NCBI RefSeq assembly: GCF_040564635.1
Contig: NZ_CP159837.1
Span: 6,993,001 to 7,057,000, forward strand
Direction of reading: 5' to 3'
DNA length: 64,000 bases
Source: Planktothricoides raciborskii GIHE-MW2
Lineage (GTDB): Bacteria; Cyanobacteriota; Cyanobacteriia; Cyanobacteriales; Laspinemataceae
The position numbers and the translations under genes are program-made. Position 1 is the stretch's first letter. Every line of letters begins with the position of its first letter. The notes beneath the pieces are model-generated. The model saw only the letters and a list, made by a program, of their open reading frames with translations, was not told the origin of the DNA and ran no database searches. Positions 8,222 through 17,826 of this stretch are shown here, in pieces.

Positions 8222-11200
8222 ATGGTTTTCTGGTTTTGGAAACGAGTTTTTTCGTTCATTATTTTGATATTAGGAATTTGGTTAACCTTTGATATTTTTG
8301 CCTGGATTATTACCGAAAATCTCTGGTTTCAGGAAATTGGTTATTATCGGGCTTTTTGGTTAAGGTTTATTACCCGTACTATTGTTTTTTTCTTGGTTTT
8401 TGCTGTTAGTATGACTTTTCTATGGGGCAATTTACAGATTGCTCATCGGCTGAAATCTGAACATATTACTCTAGAAAAACGTTCTAAACAATTGATACAA
8501 TCAACGGTAGAAGCGACGGGAATAGAAATTAATTATGTCGAGTTTCAATTGAGGCTGCGATCGCTTTTGCCGATTGTGATTGGATTAGCGGTAATAGTCG
8601 AGTTAATGGTCTTATACTACGGTCAAGCTGCCGCGAAATATTGGCAACTGCCTGGGGGTTTGCCGTTGATGTATTCTTCAGCCCCCCGTGGTTTTGATAT
8701 CCAAGTAATCTGGCAGATGATTGGGTCAATGGATGCCCCATATTGGCCGAAAATTTTAGGCTTATTTATCGGGGCAACTTTGCTGCTGTTTTATCCTCAA
8801 ACCCTTTGGGCGATCGCGGCTTTTTTGAGTCTTTGTTTTGGTTTTGTCCTTTCTAATCATTGGGAAAAATTTTGGTTACTAGCTAAAGGTATATCGTTTA
8901 ATGTTACCGATCCTTTGTTTCATAAAGATATTAGCTTTTATATCTTTAGGCTGCCTTTTTGGGAACTGCTAGAGTTTTGGCTAAAAGGCTTATTAATTGC
9001 GGCGGTTGTTGTGGTATTTATTGACTATTTACTGGCAAATAATAGCTTGAGTGATGGCCGTTTTTCTGGTTTTTCTCTAAAAGAACGCAGCCATATATAT
9101 CGATTAATTAGCTTACTAATGGCCTGTATTGCGGGAAATTATTGGTTGTCTTGTTATCGCTTACTTTACTCTCACCGTGGGGTAAATTATGGCGCCAGTT
9201 TCACCGATGTGAAAGCTCAACTACCGGCATATATTATATTAAGTCTTGGCGCTAGTGCGATCGCGATTTTTCTGTTAATAATCACCAATACATTTAAATT
9301 TAGCAAATTACAGCTAATTACTCTCGGCAAATCTAGCAGCAAATCCCTAGAATATAACCCAAAAAAATCGTTGAAAAAAACAGGATTAAATTTGGATAAA
9401 ATAAGTAATTTTTATGGCCAAAAAAATCGTTATAAAATATCAACATTTAACAGCACAACCTCCAGCCTCCCAAAGCTGAGATATGCCATATTTGCCTATC
9501 TTTTAGTCATGGTTGTAGCTGAATATCTTTGGCCATCAGGAATACAGCGGTTTATGGTTCAACCCAACGAACTGGAGAGAGAAACTCCCTATATTCAGAG
9601 GAGTATTGCTTTTACTCGTCAGGGTTTTGGCTTAGATAATATTGAAACGCGAACCTTTGAACCAGAAGGAAAATTGACCTACAATGATATTAAAAATAAT
9701 GACCTGACAATTCGCAATATTCGCCTGTGGGACAGTCGTCCTTTACTACAAACCAATCGGCAGTTACAACAAATTCGTCTATATTATAAATTCTTCGATG
9801 CGGACATTGACCGCTACACTCTGAAAAAAGAAGCACCCAGTGTTCAAGGGCTGACCACAGAAAAACAACAAGTCTTAATTTCGGCTCGCGAATTAGACTA
9901 CAGCGCGGTTCCCGAAGCGGCGAACACCTGGGTAAACGAACATCTCGTTTATACCCACGGTTATGGGTTTACTCTTTCCCCTGTGAATACCGTTGGTCCA
10001 GGAGGTTTACCGGATTATTTTGTCAAAGATATTGGGGTCGGTACTGGGGATAACCAAGGACTTTTAGGCACTTCTAGCGAACGAATTCGCGCCAGTATTC
10101 CCATTAGTCATCCTCGGATTTATTACGGTGAATTAACCGATACTTATGTCATGGCACCGAGTCTGGTACGCGAGCTAGATTATCCCAGTGGTGATGAGAA
10201 TGTTTATAATACTTATGATGGCAGTGGTGGGGTGTCTCTTAATTCTTGGTGGCGCCGGTTGGTGTTTGCTCAGTATTTGAAAAATTGGCAGATGGTTTTT
10301 ACCAAGAATTTTACCCCGGAAACTAAAGTGTTATTTCGGCGGACGATTCAGGAAAGAGTTCAGTTAATTGCCCCTTTTTTAAAATATGACAATGACCCCT
10401 ATTTGGTGGTGGCAAACACTAGCTTATTCCAGGGTCAAAATGGCACTGGTGAACCGAACCGTCCAGGGTCAACGGTTAATAATTATTTGTATTGGATTAT
10501 TGACGCTTATACCACGAGCGATCGCTATCCTTATTCCCAACCGGGAGAAGAAGGCTTTAACTATATCCGCAACTCGGTAAAAGTGGTGATTGATGCTTAC
10601 AATGGATCGGTTGGTTTCTATGTCGCCGATCCGACCGATCCAATTATCTCCACTTGGCAAGATATTTTTCCGGGGTTATTTCAACCCTTAGAGGAGATGC
10701 CATTAGCTTTGCGGGTGCATCTTCGTTATCCAGAAGATTTGTTTACGATCCAATCCCAACGCCTGCTGATCTACCACATGACCGACCCCCAGGTTTTTTA
10801 TAACCGGGAAGACCAGTGGCAAATTCCTCAAGAAGTTTACGGCAATGAACGGCAGCTACTACAGCCCTATTATCTGATTATGAAACTGCCGACCCAAGAC
10901 TCAGAAGAGTTTATCTTGCTCAATCCCTTTACTCCTACCAGTCGGAATAATTTAATCGGCTGGTTAGCCGGTCGTGCGGATAATGACAATTATGGCAAAT
11001 TACTGCTGTATCAATTTCCTAAACAGCGGTTAATCTATGGTCCCGAACAAGTGGAAGCCCGGATTAATCAAGATCCGGTGATTTCCCAACAAATTTCTCT
11101 GTGGAGTCGGCAGGGTTCTCGGGCAATTCAAGGCAATTTATTGGTGATTCCCATTGAACAATCTCTGTTGTATGTAGAGCCATTGTATTTGGAAGCTGAA

Positions 11201-11359
11201 CAAAATAGTCTGCCAATTTTAGCGAGGGTCATTGTGGTGTATGAAAATCAAATTGTGATGGCAGAAAGTCTGGAGGAGGCACTCAAGGCAGTGTTTGACC
11301 CGAAAAGTTCTTCCTCAACCACTATTATCAGACCTGTGGAACAACCAGAACTTCCTTAG
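8222..11359 (+). CDS. UPF0182 family membrane protein
   Basis: This is a 1045-residue member of UPF0182 (COG1615), a conserved family of unknown function in cyanobacteria and actinobacteria. The N-terminal third has about seven hydrophobic helices (first at about residues 8-28, last near residue 430), with a low-complexity basic insert at about residues 365-410. The remaining 600 residues form a large domain predicted to lie outside the cytoplasm. Segments such as RSIAFTRQGFGLDNIETR, NIRLWDSRPLLQTNRQLQ and YGELTDTYVMA match the family as I know it. No catalytic role can be assigned. It lies between hemA and pgi with independent spacing on both sides. Confidence 0.9.
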   Translation: MVFWFWKRVFSFIILILGIWLTFDIFAWIITENLWFQEIGYYRAFWLRFITRTIVFFLVFAVSMTFLWGNLQIAHRLKSEHITLEKRSKQLIQSTVEATGIEINYVEFQLRLRSLLPIVIGLAVIVELMVLYYGQAAAKYWQLPGGLPLMYSSAPRGFDIQVIWQMIGSMDAPYWPKILGLFIGATLLLFYPQTLWAIAAFLSLCFGFVLSNHWEKFWLLAKGISFNVTDPLFHKDISFYIFRLPFWELLEFWLKGLLIAAVVVVFIDYLLANNSLSDGRFSGFSLKERSHIYRLISLLMACIAGNYWLSCYRLLYSHRGVNYGASFTDVKAQLPAYIILSLGASAIAIFLLIITNTFKFSKLQLITLGKSSSKSLEYNPKKSLKKTGLNLDKISNFYGQKNRYKISTFNSTTSSLPKLRYAIFAYLLVMVVAEYLWPSGIQRFMVQPNELERETPYIQRSIAFTRQGFGLDNIETRTFEPEGKLTYNDIKNNDLTIRNIRLWDSRPLLQTNRQLQQIRLYYKFFDADIDRYTLKKEAPSVQGLTTEKQQVLISARELDYSAVPEAANTWVNEHLVYTHGYGFTLSPVNTVGPGGLPDYFVKDIGVGTGDNQGLLGTSSERIRASIPISHPRIYYGELTDTYVMAPSLVRELDYPSGDENVYNTYDGSGGVSLNSWWRRLVFAQYLKNWQMVFTKNFTPETKVLFRRTIQERVQLIAPFLKYDNDPYLVVANTSLFQGQNGTGEPNRPGSTVNNYLYWIIDAYTTSDRYPYSQPGEEGFNYIRNSVKVVIDAYNGSVGFYVADPTDPIISTWQDIFPGLFQPLEEMPLALRVHLRYPEDLFTIQSQRLLIYHMTDPQVFYNREDQWQIPQEVYGNERQLLQPYYLIMKLPTQDSEEFILLNPFTPTSRNNLIGWLAGRADNDNYGKLLLYQFPKQRLIYGPEQVEARINQDPVISQQISLWSRQGSRAIQGNLLVIPIEQSLLYVEPLYLEAEQNSLPILARVIVVYENQIVMAESLEEALKAVFDPKSSSSTTIIRPVEQPELP

Positions 11360-11520
11360 TTTGTGTTATTTGTCTTTTAACGAATAACGAATAACAAATA
11401 ACCAACAATAAATAACCAATAATAAATAAACCCTGTAGCCCCAGAATTGGCAAATCTCTATCTAGCGAGGTCTTAGATAGATAAACTGTTGTGATGAGGA
11501 TTATATAAGTTGAGTTTTGT
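11360..11520. repeat. A-rich heptamer repeat before pgi
   Basis: About 11380-11435 holds degenerate tandem copies of a TAACAAA/TAACCAA-like 7-mer, the same type as in 1684-1735 and 16030-16100. The pgi promoter must lie between this and 11521. Confidence 0.5.
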
Positions 11521-13119
11521 ATGGATATCAGTGCAGTGGATTTGTGGCAACGATATCAAGAGTGGCTGTATTTTCACTCTGGATTAGGTTTGTACCTGGA
11601 TATCAGCCGGATGCGGTTTGATGATGCTTTTGTGGCGAAGATGCAGCCGGAGTTTGAACGGGCATTTGTCCAAATGGCAGAGTTGGAACGGGGGGCGATC
11701 GCGAATCCCGATGAAAACCGGATGGTGGGTCATTATTGGTTACGCAACCCTGACTTAGCCCCGACCCCAGAACTGAAACAGGATATTATTCAGACTTTAG
11801 AGGCGATCGAGGCTTTTGTCGCGAAAGTGCATTCCGGGGAAATTCATCCCCCCAATCAGCCCAAATTTACTGATGTGCTGTCGATTGGGATTGGGGGTTC
11901 CGCCCTGGGGCCGGAGTTTGTGGCGGAAGCCTTGGAACCGGATCAGGCACCGATGAAGATTCACTTTATCGATAATAGTGACCCGACAGGAATTGATAAA
12001 GTCGTGAAATCCCTGGAAGATCGACTCTCTAGCACTCTGGTGATCATCATCTCCAAGTCTGGGGGCACCCCGGAAACCCGCAATGGGATGTTAGAAATTG
12101 AGTATGCTTTTACGCAGCGCAACCTGAATTTTGCCCAACAAGCGATCGCTATTACCGGAGTGGACAGCAACCTCGATCGCCATGCCAAGTCCCAAGGCTG
12201 GTTAGCCACCTTCCCAATGGAAGACTGGGTAGGAGGACGAACCTCGGAACTGTCCGCCGTGGGCTTACTTCCTGCCGCTTTACAAGGAATCGACATTCGC
12301 GAAATGCTGGCTGGGGCGAAAGAAATGGACATCGCCACCCGTACCCCGAACCTGAAAGACAATCCTGCTGCCTTATTAGCCCTCTCTTGGTACTTTGCGG
12401 GCAATGGACGCGGGGAAAAAGATATGGTGGTTTTGCCCTACAAAGATAGTTTGCTTTTATTTAGCCGCTATCTGCAACAACTGGTAATGGAATCTTTGGG
12501 CAAAGAAAAAGACCTAGATGGCAATATTGTTTACCAGGGAATTGCCGTTTATGGCAATAAAGGGTCTACGGATCAACACGCTTATGTGCAACAGTTGCGC
12601 GAAGGGGTGCCCAATTTCTTTATGACCTTGATTGAAGTCTTAGAAGACCGTCAAGGCCCCAGTATGGAAATCGAACCCAATGTCACTTGTGGCGATTATT
12701 TATCCGGCTTTTTAATGGGAACTCGCGCTGCTTTGTTTGAAAATGGCCGAGACTCCATTACTCTGACCATCCCCCAGGTGAACCCGCGCACCGTTGGGGC
12801 GTTGATTGCCCTGTATGAACGGGCTGTAGGATTGTATGCTTTTTTGGTGAATATCAATGCTTATCATCAACCAGGGGTAGAAGCAGGGAAAAAAGCCGCC
12901 GCCAGCATTTTGGCGCTGCAAAAACAGGTGTTGGCAGTGCTGCACCAAGAAACCGCCCCTCTGTCTTTGGAGGCGATCGCTGCTAAAGCTGGTGCCAGCG
13001 ATCAAATTGAAATCGTCTATAAAATCCTCCGGCATTTGGCAGCTAACGATCGGGGTGTTGTTTTACAAGGCGATTTCGCGAAACCATCTAGCCTCACCGC
13101 GATGATTTCCGCTAGTTAG
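11521..13119 (+). CDS. pgi: Glucose-6-phosphate isomerase
   Basis: This enzyme interconverts glucose-6-phosphate and fructose-6-phosphate, feeding glycogen synthesis and the oxidative pentose phosphate pathway. The protein has 532 residues, normal for the cyanobacterial form. Visible motifs are the sugar-phosphate binding [13 protein letters not shown] (near residue 121) and [13 protein letters not shown] (near residue 179), then [19 protein letters not shown] (near residue 345), which carries the catalytic histidine. The N-terminus [19 protein letters not shown] is typical of cyanobacteria and supports the start. Confidence 0.97.
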   Translation: MDISAVDLWQRYQEWLYFHSGLGLYLDISRMRFDDAFVAKMQPEFERAFVQMAELERGAIANPDENRMVGHYWLRNPDLAPTPELKQDIIQTLEAIEAFVAKVHSGEIHPPNQPKFTDVLSIGIGGSALGPEFVAEALEPDQAPMKIHFIDNSDPTGIDKVVKSLEDRLSSTLVIIISKSGGTPETRNGMLEIEYAFTQRNLNFAQQAIAITGVDSNLDRHAKSQGWLATFPMEDWVGGRTSELSAVGLLPAALQGIDIREMLAGAKEMDIATRTPNLKDNPAALLALSWYFAGNGRGEKDMVVLPYKDSLLLFSRYLQQLVMESLGKEKDLDGNIVYQGIAVYGNKGSTDQHAYVQQLREGVPNFFMTLIEVLEDRQGPSMEIEPNVTCGDYLSGFLMGTRAALFENGRDSITLTIPQVNPRTVGALIALYERAVGLYAFLVNINAYHQPGVEAGKKAAASILALQKQVLAVLHQETAPLSLEAIAAKAGASDQIEIVYKILRHLAANDRGVVLQGDFAKPSSLTAMISAS

Positions 13120-13463
13120 TTGTTAGTTGGTTGTTGGTTGTTGTTGGTTAATTGTTGTTTGTTGGTTGTTGTTTGTTGGTTGTTATTTGAAAATCGGATA
13201 ACCAATAGCCAACAACTAACAACTAATAACCAACAACTAACAACTAATAACCAATAACCAGAGAGAGAATAGAGGAGAGAGAAGAGAGAAGAGTGAATAT
13301 CTTTACTCTTTCCTCTTTACTCTTTACTCTTTACTCTTTCCTCTTTCCTCTTTCCTCTTTCCTCTTTCCTCTTTACTATTTCCTCTTTACTCTTTACTCT
13401 TTACTCTTTCCTCTTTCCTCTTTTCTCCCCCTACACCCCACACCCCACACCCCTTGACTATCC
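13120..13463. repeat. Dense simple-repeat region (TTGTTGGTT and CTTTMCT heptamers)
   Basis: The whole gap between pgi and the response regulator is repetitive. 13120-13190 is built from GTTAGTTGTTGGTT-like units, and 13200-13262 contains the inverted equivalents (AACCAACAACTAAC), so the two could pair. 13262-13295 is purine-only (GAGAGA-type). About 13301-13430 is a pyrimidine tract of tandem 7-mers, CTTTACT and CTTTCCT. No gene is present. Confidence 0.75.
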
Positions 13464-14180
13464 ATGTCTCTGATAATTCTTGTTGTTGATGACGATCCGG
13501 CAATTTGTTTGTCGATTAGTGACTATCTTCACGGTTCTGGTTATGCGGTAATCCGGGCAGAAAATGGCCGAGATGCGCTGATTTTAGTGGAAAAATATCG
13601 GCCACATTTACTGATTACGGATATTATTATGCCGGGGATGGATGGTTATGAATTGATTAAAAAAATTCGGGAACAACCTTTTTTTAGATTATTGCCGGTG
13701 ATTTTATTAACCAGTAAAACTAAGACCGAGGAAAGAATTTTAGGGTATCAAGTTGGTTGTGATGTTTATTTGCCCAAACCGTTTGAGTTGCCAGAGTTGG
13801 GGGCGGTGGTTCGCAATTTGTTGGAGCGATCGCAGCTAATTAACGCTGAAAAAGATTTTTCTGTTTATCTAGCTTCTCAAGTGGATTCCCGCTTTCGCGG
13901 GAATGACAAGCTTGTGTCGGCAGATCGCCCAGTTTCCGATGCCAAAAATTTAACCGTTGATTCCAGAAAAATCGCCCCTTTAGAGATTGATTTAACTCAC
14001 CGGGAACAAGAAGTTTTAAGTTTCTTAACTTGGGGATTATCCAATGCAAAAATAGGCGATAAAATGCACCTGAGTTCTCGCACCGTTGAAAAGTATGTGA
14101 GTAGTTTATTGAGAAAAACATCCACTTGTAATCGTGCGGAACTGGTACGATTTGCGATCGCCCATCAATTAGTTGATTAA
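13464..14180 (+). CDS. Response regulator with receiver and LuxR-type HTH
   Basis: This is a 238-residue NarL/FixJ-type response regulator. The receiver domain spans about residues 3-118, with acidic residues D9-D11 and the phosphorylation site D53 in LLITDIIMPGMDGYE. The C-terminal LuxR-type helix-turn-helix covers about residues 172-236 (LTHREQEVLSFLTWGLSNA, then SRTVEKYVSSLLRK). The linker contains an in-frame palindromic repeat at 13885-13904, coding DSRFRGND, which looks like an inserted element. No partner kinase is adjacent, so it is an orphan. The target genes are unknown. Confidence 0.92.
   Translation: MSLIILVVDDDPAICLSISDYLHGSGYAVIRAENGRDALILVEKYRPHLLITDIIMPGMDGYELIKKIREQPFFRLLPVILLTSKTKTEERILGYQVGCDVYLPKPFELPELGAVVRNLLERSQLINAEKDFSVYLASQVDSRFRGNDKLVSADRPVSDAKNLTVDSRKIAPLEIDLTHREQEVLSFLTWGLSNAKIGDKMHLSSRTVEKYVSSLLRKTSTCNRAELVRFAIAHQLVD
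13882..13907. repeat. Palindromic repeat inside the response-regulator gene
   Basis: 13885-13904 reads ATTCCCGCTTTCGCGGGAAT, a stem ATTCCCGC/GCGGGAAT with a 4-nt loop. It fits the ATTCCC-N8-GGGAAT form of the neisserial dRS3 element. It falls in the flexible linker between receiver and HTH and keeps the frame. Confidence 0.75.
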
Positions 14181-14451
14181 TAATTGTTTTTGGTTGGGGT
14201 GTGGGGTGTGGGGTGTGGGGTGTGGGGGAAGAGAAGTGAAAAGTCGTAGGGGCTTTCTGGCCATTCGCCCGTACAAAAGTCGTAGGGGCGAATGGCCAGA
14301 AAGCCCGTACAAGTGAAAAGTTATGCATAAATATCACTATTCACTATTCACTATTCACTATTCACTATTCACTATTCACTCTTCCCCACACCCCACACCC
14401 TACACCCTACACGACGGCGGCTTCCCCCTACACCCTGTTAGTTGTTAGTTG
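14181..14451. repeat. Repeat-filled gap: GGGGTGT runs, 21-bp inverted repeat, CACTATT heptamers
   Basis: 14199-14227 is a GGGTGTG-type heptamer run. 14250-14270 and 14286-14306 are perfect 21-nt inverted copies (core GGGCTTTCTGGCCATTCGCCC), each preceded by CGTAG, forming a mini inverted-repeat element. About 14334-14388 is a tandem CACTATT heptamer. 14391-14435 holds CCCTACA repeats with CGACGGCGGCTTCCCC embedded at 14412-14427. No gene is present. Confidence 0.8.
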
Positions 14452-15963
14452 TTATTTTGAGCTAAATAATGAATCACGAGTCACTAATAACCAATCACGA
14501 ACAACTAAGAATATTTTTTCTAGGCGCAACATCACCCAATCGATCGCCTCAAGTACCACTTGCAAGGGATGTTTAACATAGCCAACGGAGACAACCTTGG
14601 TTTCAATATAATCCCGTCCGGTTTCCGGTTCTCCCATTCCGGTAACGGGAGTTTCAGTTTGGGTCAGAGTCGAGGTGGTTTCAGCGGTAGCAGGATCCTT
14701 CAGGGTCAGTTGATGGCTTGCTCGTGAATGCGCGATCGCCTCAATTTTTCCCCAGTTTTCTGCCACCGTTTGGCCAACTTTCTGGATCGTGGTGGTGGCT
14801 ACTGTTGCCACGGTTAATGGCAGGAATGCAGCCGTGTTTTTTAGGGTGTAGGGTGTAGGGTGTAGGGTGTAGGGTGTAGGGTGTAGAGCCGCCGTCGAGA
14901 GAGAAAGCTCCTCTGCTCCTCTGCTCCCCCGCTCCTCTGCTCCCATGCTCCCCTGGTTCGGGGAATTCACCGTCGGAATATGAACTAAAGCGTTCACTTT
15001 GCCAAACCATTCGGTGATGGTGGTGCGAATAACTGCTTCACTTTTTTGTACTACTTGCACCAGTTGCGGCAATGGGTTTTCGGCTAAGTCGGAGGCTGAT
15101 GCTGGGACGAATGTTTGAGTTTGAGCCGTTTGGTTTGCTGAGGCAGCCTTTGCCAGAGTCGCACTGCTGGGTTCAGCCCATAAATCGCGGGTTAAATCTT
15201 CATCTTCTAAATTGAGGGGATAGTCTCCCTGCCACATATACCAATTTTTGACAGGTTCCCAGAAGGATCGCGTGTTGTCCACCACCGCATCAGTCATCTC
15301 TTGCCACTGGGGAAACTGTCCCGCTTCTAACTGGGCTACGGTGCGTTCGCGAAGCGTTGCGGATGCAATATCGATGGATTTTAAGAATGATGAGTCTTCG
15401 GTCTGGGGCGCTTGAGTCGCCTTTAAACCGGCACCAATGCCCATGTTTTCCCCGGAAAGATTTTGCGCGGTTGCGGCAGTGGGGGGCAGATGTTTTAATT
15501 TTGATTCTTTAAACAGATTCACTTTGACCGCCACAGTGCTGGTTTCCATCCAGTTGATCAGCTTGTGAAATAGCCGAGTCAAGGGGGGATCGTTTGGTTT
15601 ATCCGTCAAAGGCGGTAAGGGCAGATCCGCTTCACTTTCGCTAACCGTGGCAAGCGCTGTTTCTGGCTGCTTGGTCGGTTGGGACTTAGGCGGTGACTGA
15701 ACTTTGGCCACGGCAGATGACCGTGGCTTGCTTCCGGGCAACCCAGGCCGTTTTTGACTGACGGTTTGCTGTAGCTGTTTGCCCACCAGTCGCCCGGTTT
15801 GAAACATGGCATACAGGGGATACATCAACAACTGAACTGTCCAGATCGTTGTGGTTTGGACTTGTCGCGCTGCTTGTCCCATGCGATCGGATAGCTGTTG
15901 GGACTTTTCCAGTAGGAGGTTGAGGAATCGGCTTTGGTAACGGCCCGTAGAAGCAGAAGACAT
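14452..15963 (-). CDS. Hypothetical protein with repeat-derived insertions
   Basis: I do not recognise a known family in this 503-residue protein. The N-terminus (about residues 30-60) contains an amphipathic or weakly membrane-associating segment (TTTIWTVQLLMYPLYAMFQTG). Most of the rest is Pro/Ala/Thr/Gln-rich and looks disordered. A more ordered part lies at about residues 205-270 (FPQWQEMTDAVVDNTRSFWE) and the C-terminal end (IDWVMLRLEKIFLVVRDWLLV) is helical. Around residues 345-380 the protein carries MGAEERGSRGAEEL and two copies of HPTPYTL; these are the coding reading of GAGCAGAGG- and GGGTGTA-type simple repeats found elsewhere between genes. A 31-nt dispersed repeat is also embedded at 15343-15373. 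Its length in relatives should therefore vary. Confidence 0.7.
   Translation of the reverse strand: MSSASTGRYQSRFLNLLLEKSQQLSDRMGQAARQVQTTTIWTVQLLMYPLYAMFQTGRLVGKQLQQTVSQKRPGLPGSKPRSSAVAKVQSPPKSQPTKQPETALATVSESEADLPLPPLTDKPNDPPLTRLFHKLINWMETSTVAVKVNLFKESKLKHLPPTAATAQNLSGENMGIGAGLKATQAPQTEDSSFLKSIDIASATLRERTVAQLEAGQFPQWQEMTDAVVDNTRSFWEPVKNWYMWQGDYPLNLEDEDLTRDLWAEPSSATLAKAASANQTAQTQTFVPASASDLAENPLPQLVQVVQKSEAVIRTTITEWFGKVNALVHIPTVNSPNQGSMGAEERGSRGAEELSLSTAALHPTPYTLHPTPYTLKNTAAFLPLTVATVATTTIQKVGQTVAENWGKIEAIAHSRASHQLTLKDPATAETTSTLTQTETPVTGMGEPETGRDYIETKVVSVGYVKHPLQVVLEAIDWVMLRLEKIFLVVRDWLLVTRDSLFSSK
14841..14897. repeat. GGGTGTA heptamer array inside a coding region
   Basis: Five to six tandem 7-mers (GGGTGTA) occupy 14843-14886 within the 503-residue gene, followed by GCCGCCGTCG at about 14888-14897. 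Three 7-mers make 21 nt, so the reading yields a 7-residue protein repeat HPTPYTL on the minus strand. The same heptamer plus core occurs between genes at 60844-60890 and, inverted, at 14391-14435. Confidence 0.85.
15343..15373. repeat. 31-nt dispersed repeat, copy 1 (intragenic)
   Basis: The stretch begins GCGTTCGCGAAGCG and continues with a GCGGATGC...ATATCG tail. A second copy with four differences lies at 25580-25610 inside the DUF3370 gene. Both are in frame and both encode ASA(T/P)LRER-like peptides on the minus strand. Confidence 0.65.
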
Positions 15964-16103
15964 GGCATTGGCTCAAAATTCTTCCTTATATTAAAGCAAA
16001 ATTTTGCCCTGAATGCCAATATGATTCGTTGTTCTTGGTTATTGGTGATTTTAACAGCAAGTAACCAATAACCAATAACCAATAACCAATAACTAATAAC
16101 CAG
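15964..16103. repeat. AACCAAT heptamer repeat
   Basis: About 16058-16100 is a tandem 7-mer AACCAAT(A), lying between two minus-strand genes. It probably includes the promoter of the upstream-reading 503-residue gene, but no clear promoter is seen. Confidence 0.6.
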
Positions 16104-17471
16104 TTAATTTTGATTTCCGGGAATAGCCGCAGATTTAATTGACTGAATCAGTCCCTCGCGATCGCAAGACTGGGCGACTTTTTGCGTTGCTAACTCGTGA
16201 TCCAGACCGCCAGTAATGCCACTGGTATCAACGCAAGAGGCGAGTTCCCGTTGGCTGTTCTGGACAAACCATCGATATTCATTGACGGTTTCGGGACGGG
16301 CATAATCCAGACATTCAAGCCAATATTTTTCCGCTTCTGACATCTTTTTCTGTTCCGTGAGGGCTTCTCCCAAGAAACAATAAGCCATACCCCCACCAAT
16401 TTGTTCTTCAGTAATTTGATCGTCAATAGCGATCGCCTGTCTCAACTCTCTCTCCGCTGCGGGATAGTTCTTTTGCGCCAACAATGCCCAACCCAAATTG
16501 CGGTGCAATTGATATTCGATTTGTGGATCATTTTTCACCCTTTGCAGACCTGCCCGCAGCAATGTCTCCGCCAGATCGAACTTGGATTGCTGAATATAGA
16601 CCCGCCCGATAGAGTTGAAGCCTTCGGGGTTGCCATTAACCACTGCGTTTTTATACTGTACCAGGGCTTTGTCTAATTCCCCTGTGCTTTCGTAAACTTT
16701 CCCCAAAGGAACATAAAACTTGGAATCTTCCGAATTGAGTTGAATCGCCTGAAGTAATTTTTCCTCAGTATGGGCCAAGTTACCCGCATCATATTCCGCA
16801 ACGGCTTTTTTATAAAGGTAATTGGGTAAACTACGGTGGATACCATAGACCGAAAGCAACAGCAGCATGGCGAACCCACAACTCACCTCACTGTGCCACT
16901 TTGAAGGAACACCCATTTTGTGCAGCAGTTTGGCGACCTGTTGATGTCCGTCGGCGGTCAGCGCCCCTTTACCAATCAAGGCGATCCCTGTCCCTTGGGC
17001 AATGGTTCCGAATGCCTCGGTGACACCTAAACCACCGATCGCAAAAGCCTGAAGGGTGATAAACAAATAGCTACCGGCTAAACCCAAAGCCCCAGTGGTG
17101 ATGACATTCCACACCCAGTCAAAGCGATCCCACGGGTCAATTTCCGGTGGTAATTCAAAAAACCACCACCAGGCTGAAGGATCGGGGTTGAGGGGTTCGC
17201 GAAATTGCTCCAAGTTGACCGCACGGGCGATCGCTTCTCCTTGCTGTTTCAATCGCCGATCCAATTGGATCAACGAGATGAACGCGATCGCTGATAATTT
17301 GGTTTTATCTGGGAGTAATTGCTGCACCGCATCTCGTGCCAGCAGCACTTTAACCGCTTCGATTTCTGACAGATTCGGGGCTGCGGATTCAAGCTCGTTT
17401 AAGGCTGCCTGATAAGACTCAATTGCCCCGTCTAAATCCGTGGTAGGCTTATGATTACTTTCAGTCATCAT
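16104..17471 (-). CDS. Membrane-anchored TPR-repeat protein
   Basis: This is a 455-residue protein with an N-terminal cytoplasmic helical part (about residues 1-110), hydrophobic segments at about 122-150, 155-175 and 200-215 (FAMLLLLSVYGIHRSL), and then four or five tetratricopeptide repeats from about residue 220 to 380. The TPR units include AVAEYDAGNLAHTEEKLLQA, PLGKVYESTGELDKALVQY and GWALLAQKNYPAAERELRQA. TPRs mediate protein-protein contacts, so this is likely a scaffold. The start could be either of two adjacent ATGs (17471 or 17468). The partner is unknown. Confidence 0.85.
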   Translation of the reverse strand: MMTESNHKPTTDLDGAIESYQAALNELESAAPNLSEIEAVKVLLARDAVQQLLPDKTKLSAIAFISLIQLDRRLKQQGEAIARAVNLEQFREPLNPDPSAWWWFFELPPEIDPWDRFDWVWNVITTGALGLAGSYLFITLQAFAIGGLGVTEAFGTIAQGTGIALIGKGALTADGHQQVAKLLHKMGVPSKWHSEVSCGFAMLLLLSVYGIHRSLPNYLYKKAVAEYDAGNLAHTEEKLLQAIQLNSEDSKFYVPLGKVYESTGELDKALVQYKNAVVNGNPEGFNSIGRVYIQQSKFDLAETLLRAGLQRVKNDPQIEYQLHRNLGWALLAQKNYPAAERELRQAIAIDDQITEEQIGGGMAYCFLGEALTEQKKMSEAEKYWLECLDYARPETVNEYRWFVQNSQRELASCVDTSGITGGLDHELATQKVAQSCDREGLIQSIKSAAIPGNQN

Positions 17472-17826
17472 GTTTGATTGATGATAAATGGTATTTCTTT
17501 CTTTAGAAGAATAAGTTTATTCTAATTAGTTTGATCCACATTGACAATCCCAATAAGCTGATTTTTCAGAAAATATGTTTATACGGTTGCTAATTTTCCA
17601 AAAATGCAGCATTAAGCGTGTGGGGCGACCCCTGGGGGATCGCCTTACACCCTTAATGTTGTATAAATTTTTGTTGGTAAAAATTATTTATTAGTAAGTG
17701 ACTGATTGATCCTAAAAGCTATTTTTTATTTTTAAAAATTCATTTAGTGTGATATAATTGAGTCATATGATTGGTAAAATGTTCATGCCAAACAAGAATA
17801 ATCGATAACCAATAAACCTAAAAATT
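17472..17826. other. Divergent promoter region with imperfect hairpin
   Basis: This gap lies between the divergent TPR and alpha-mannosidase genes and should contain both promoters. 17610-17658 forms an imperfect inverted repeat (CATTAAG...CTTAATG outside, GGGGCGACCCC and GGATCGCC inside). The rest is AT-rich and without a gene. Confidence 0.5.
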
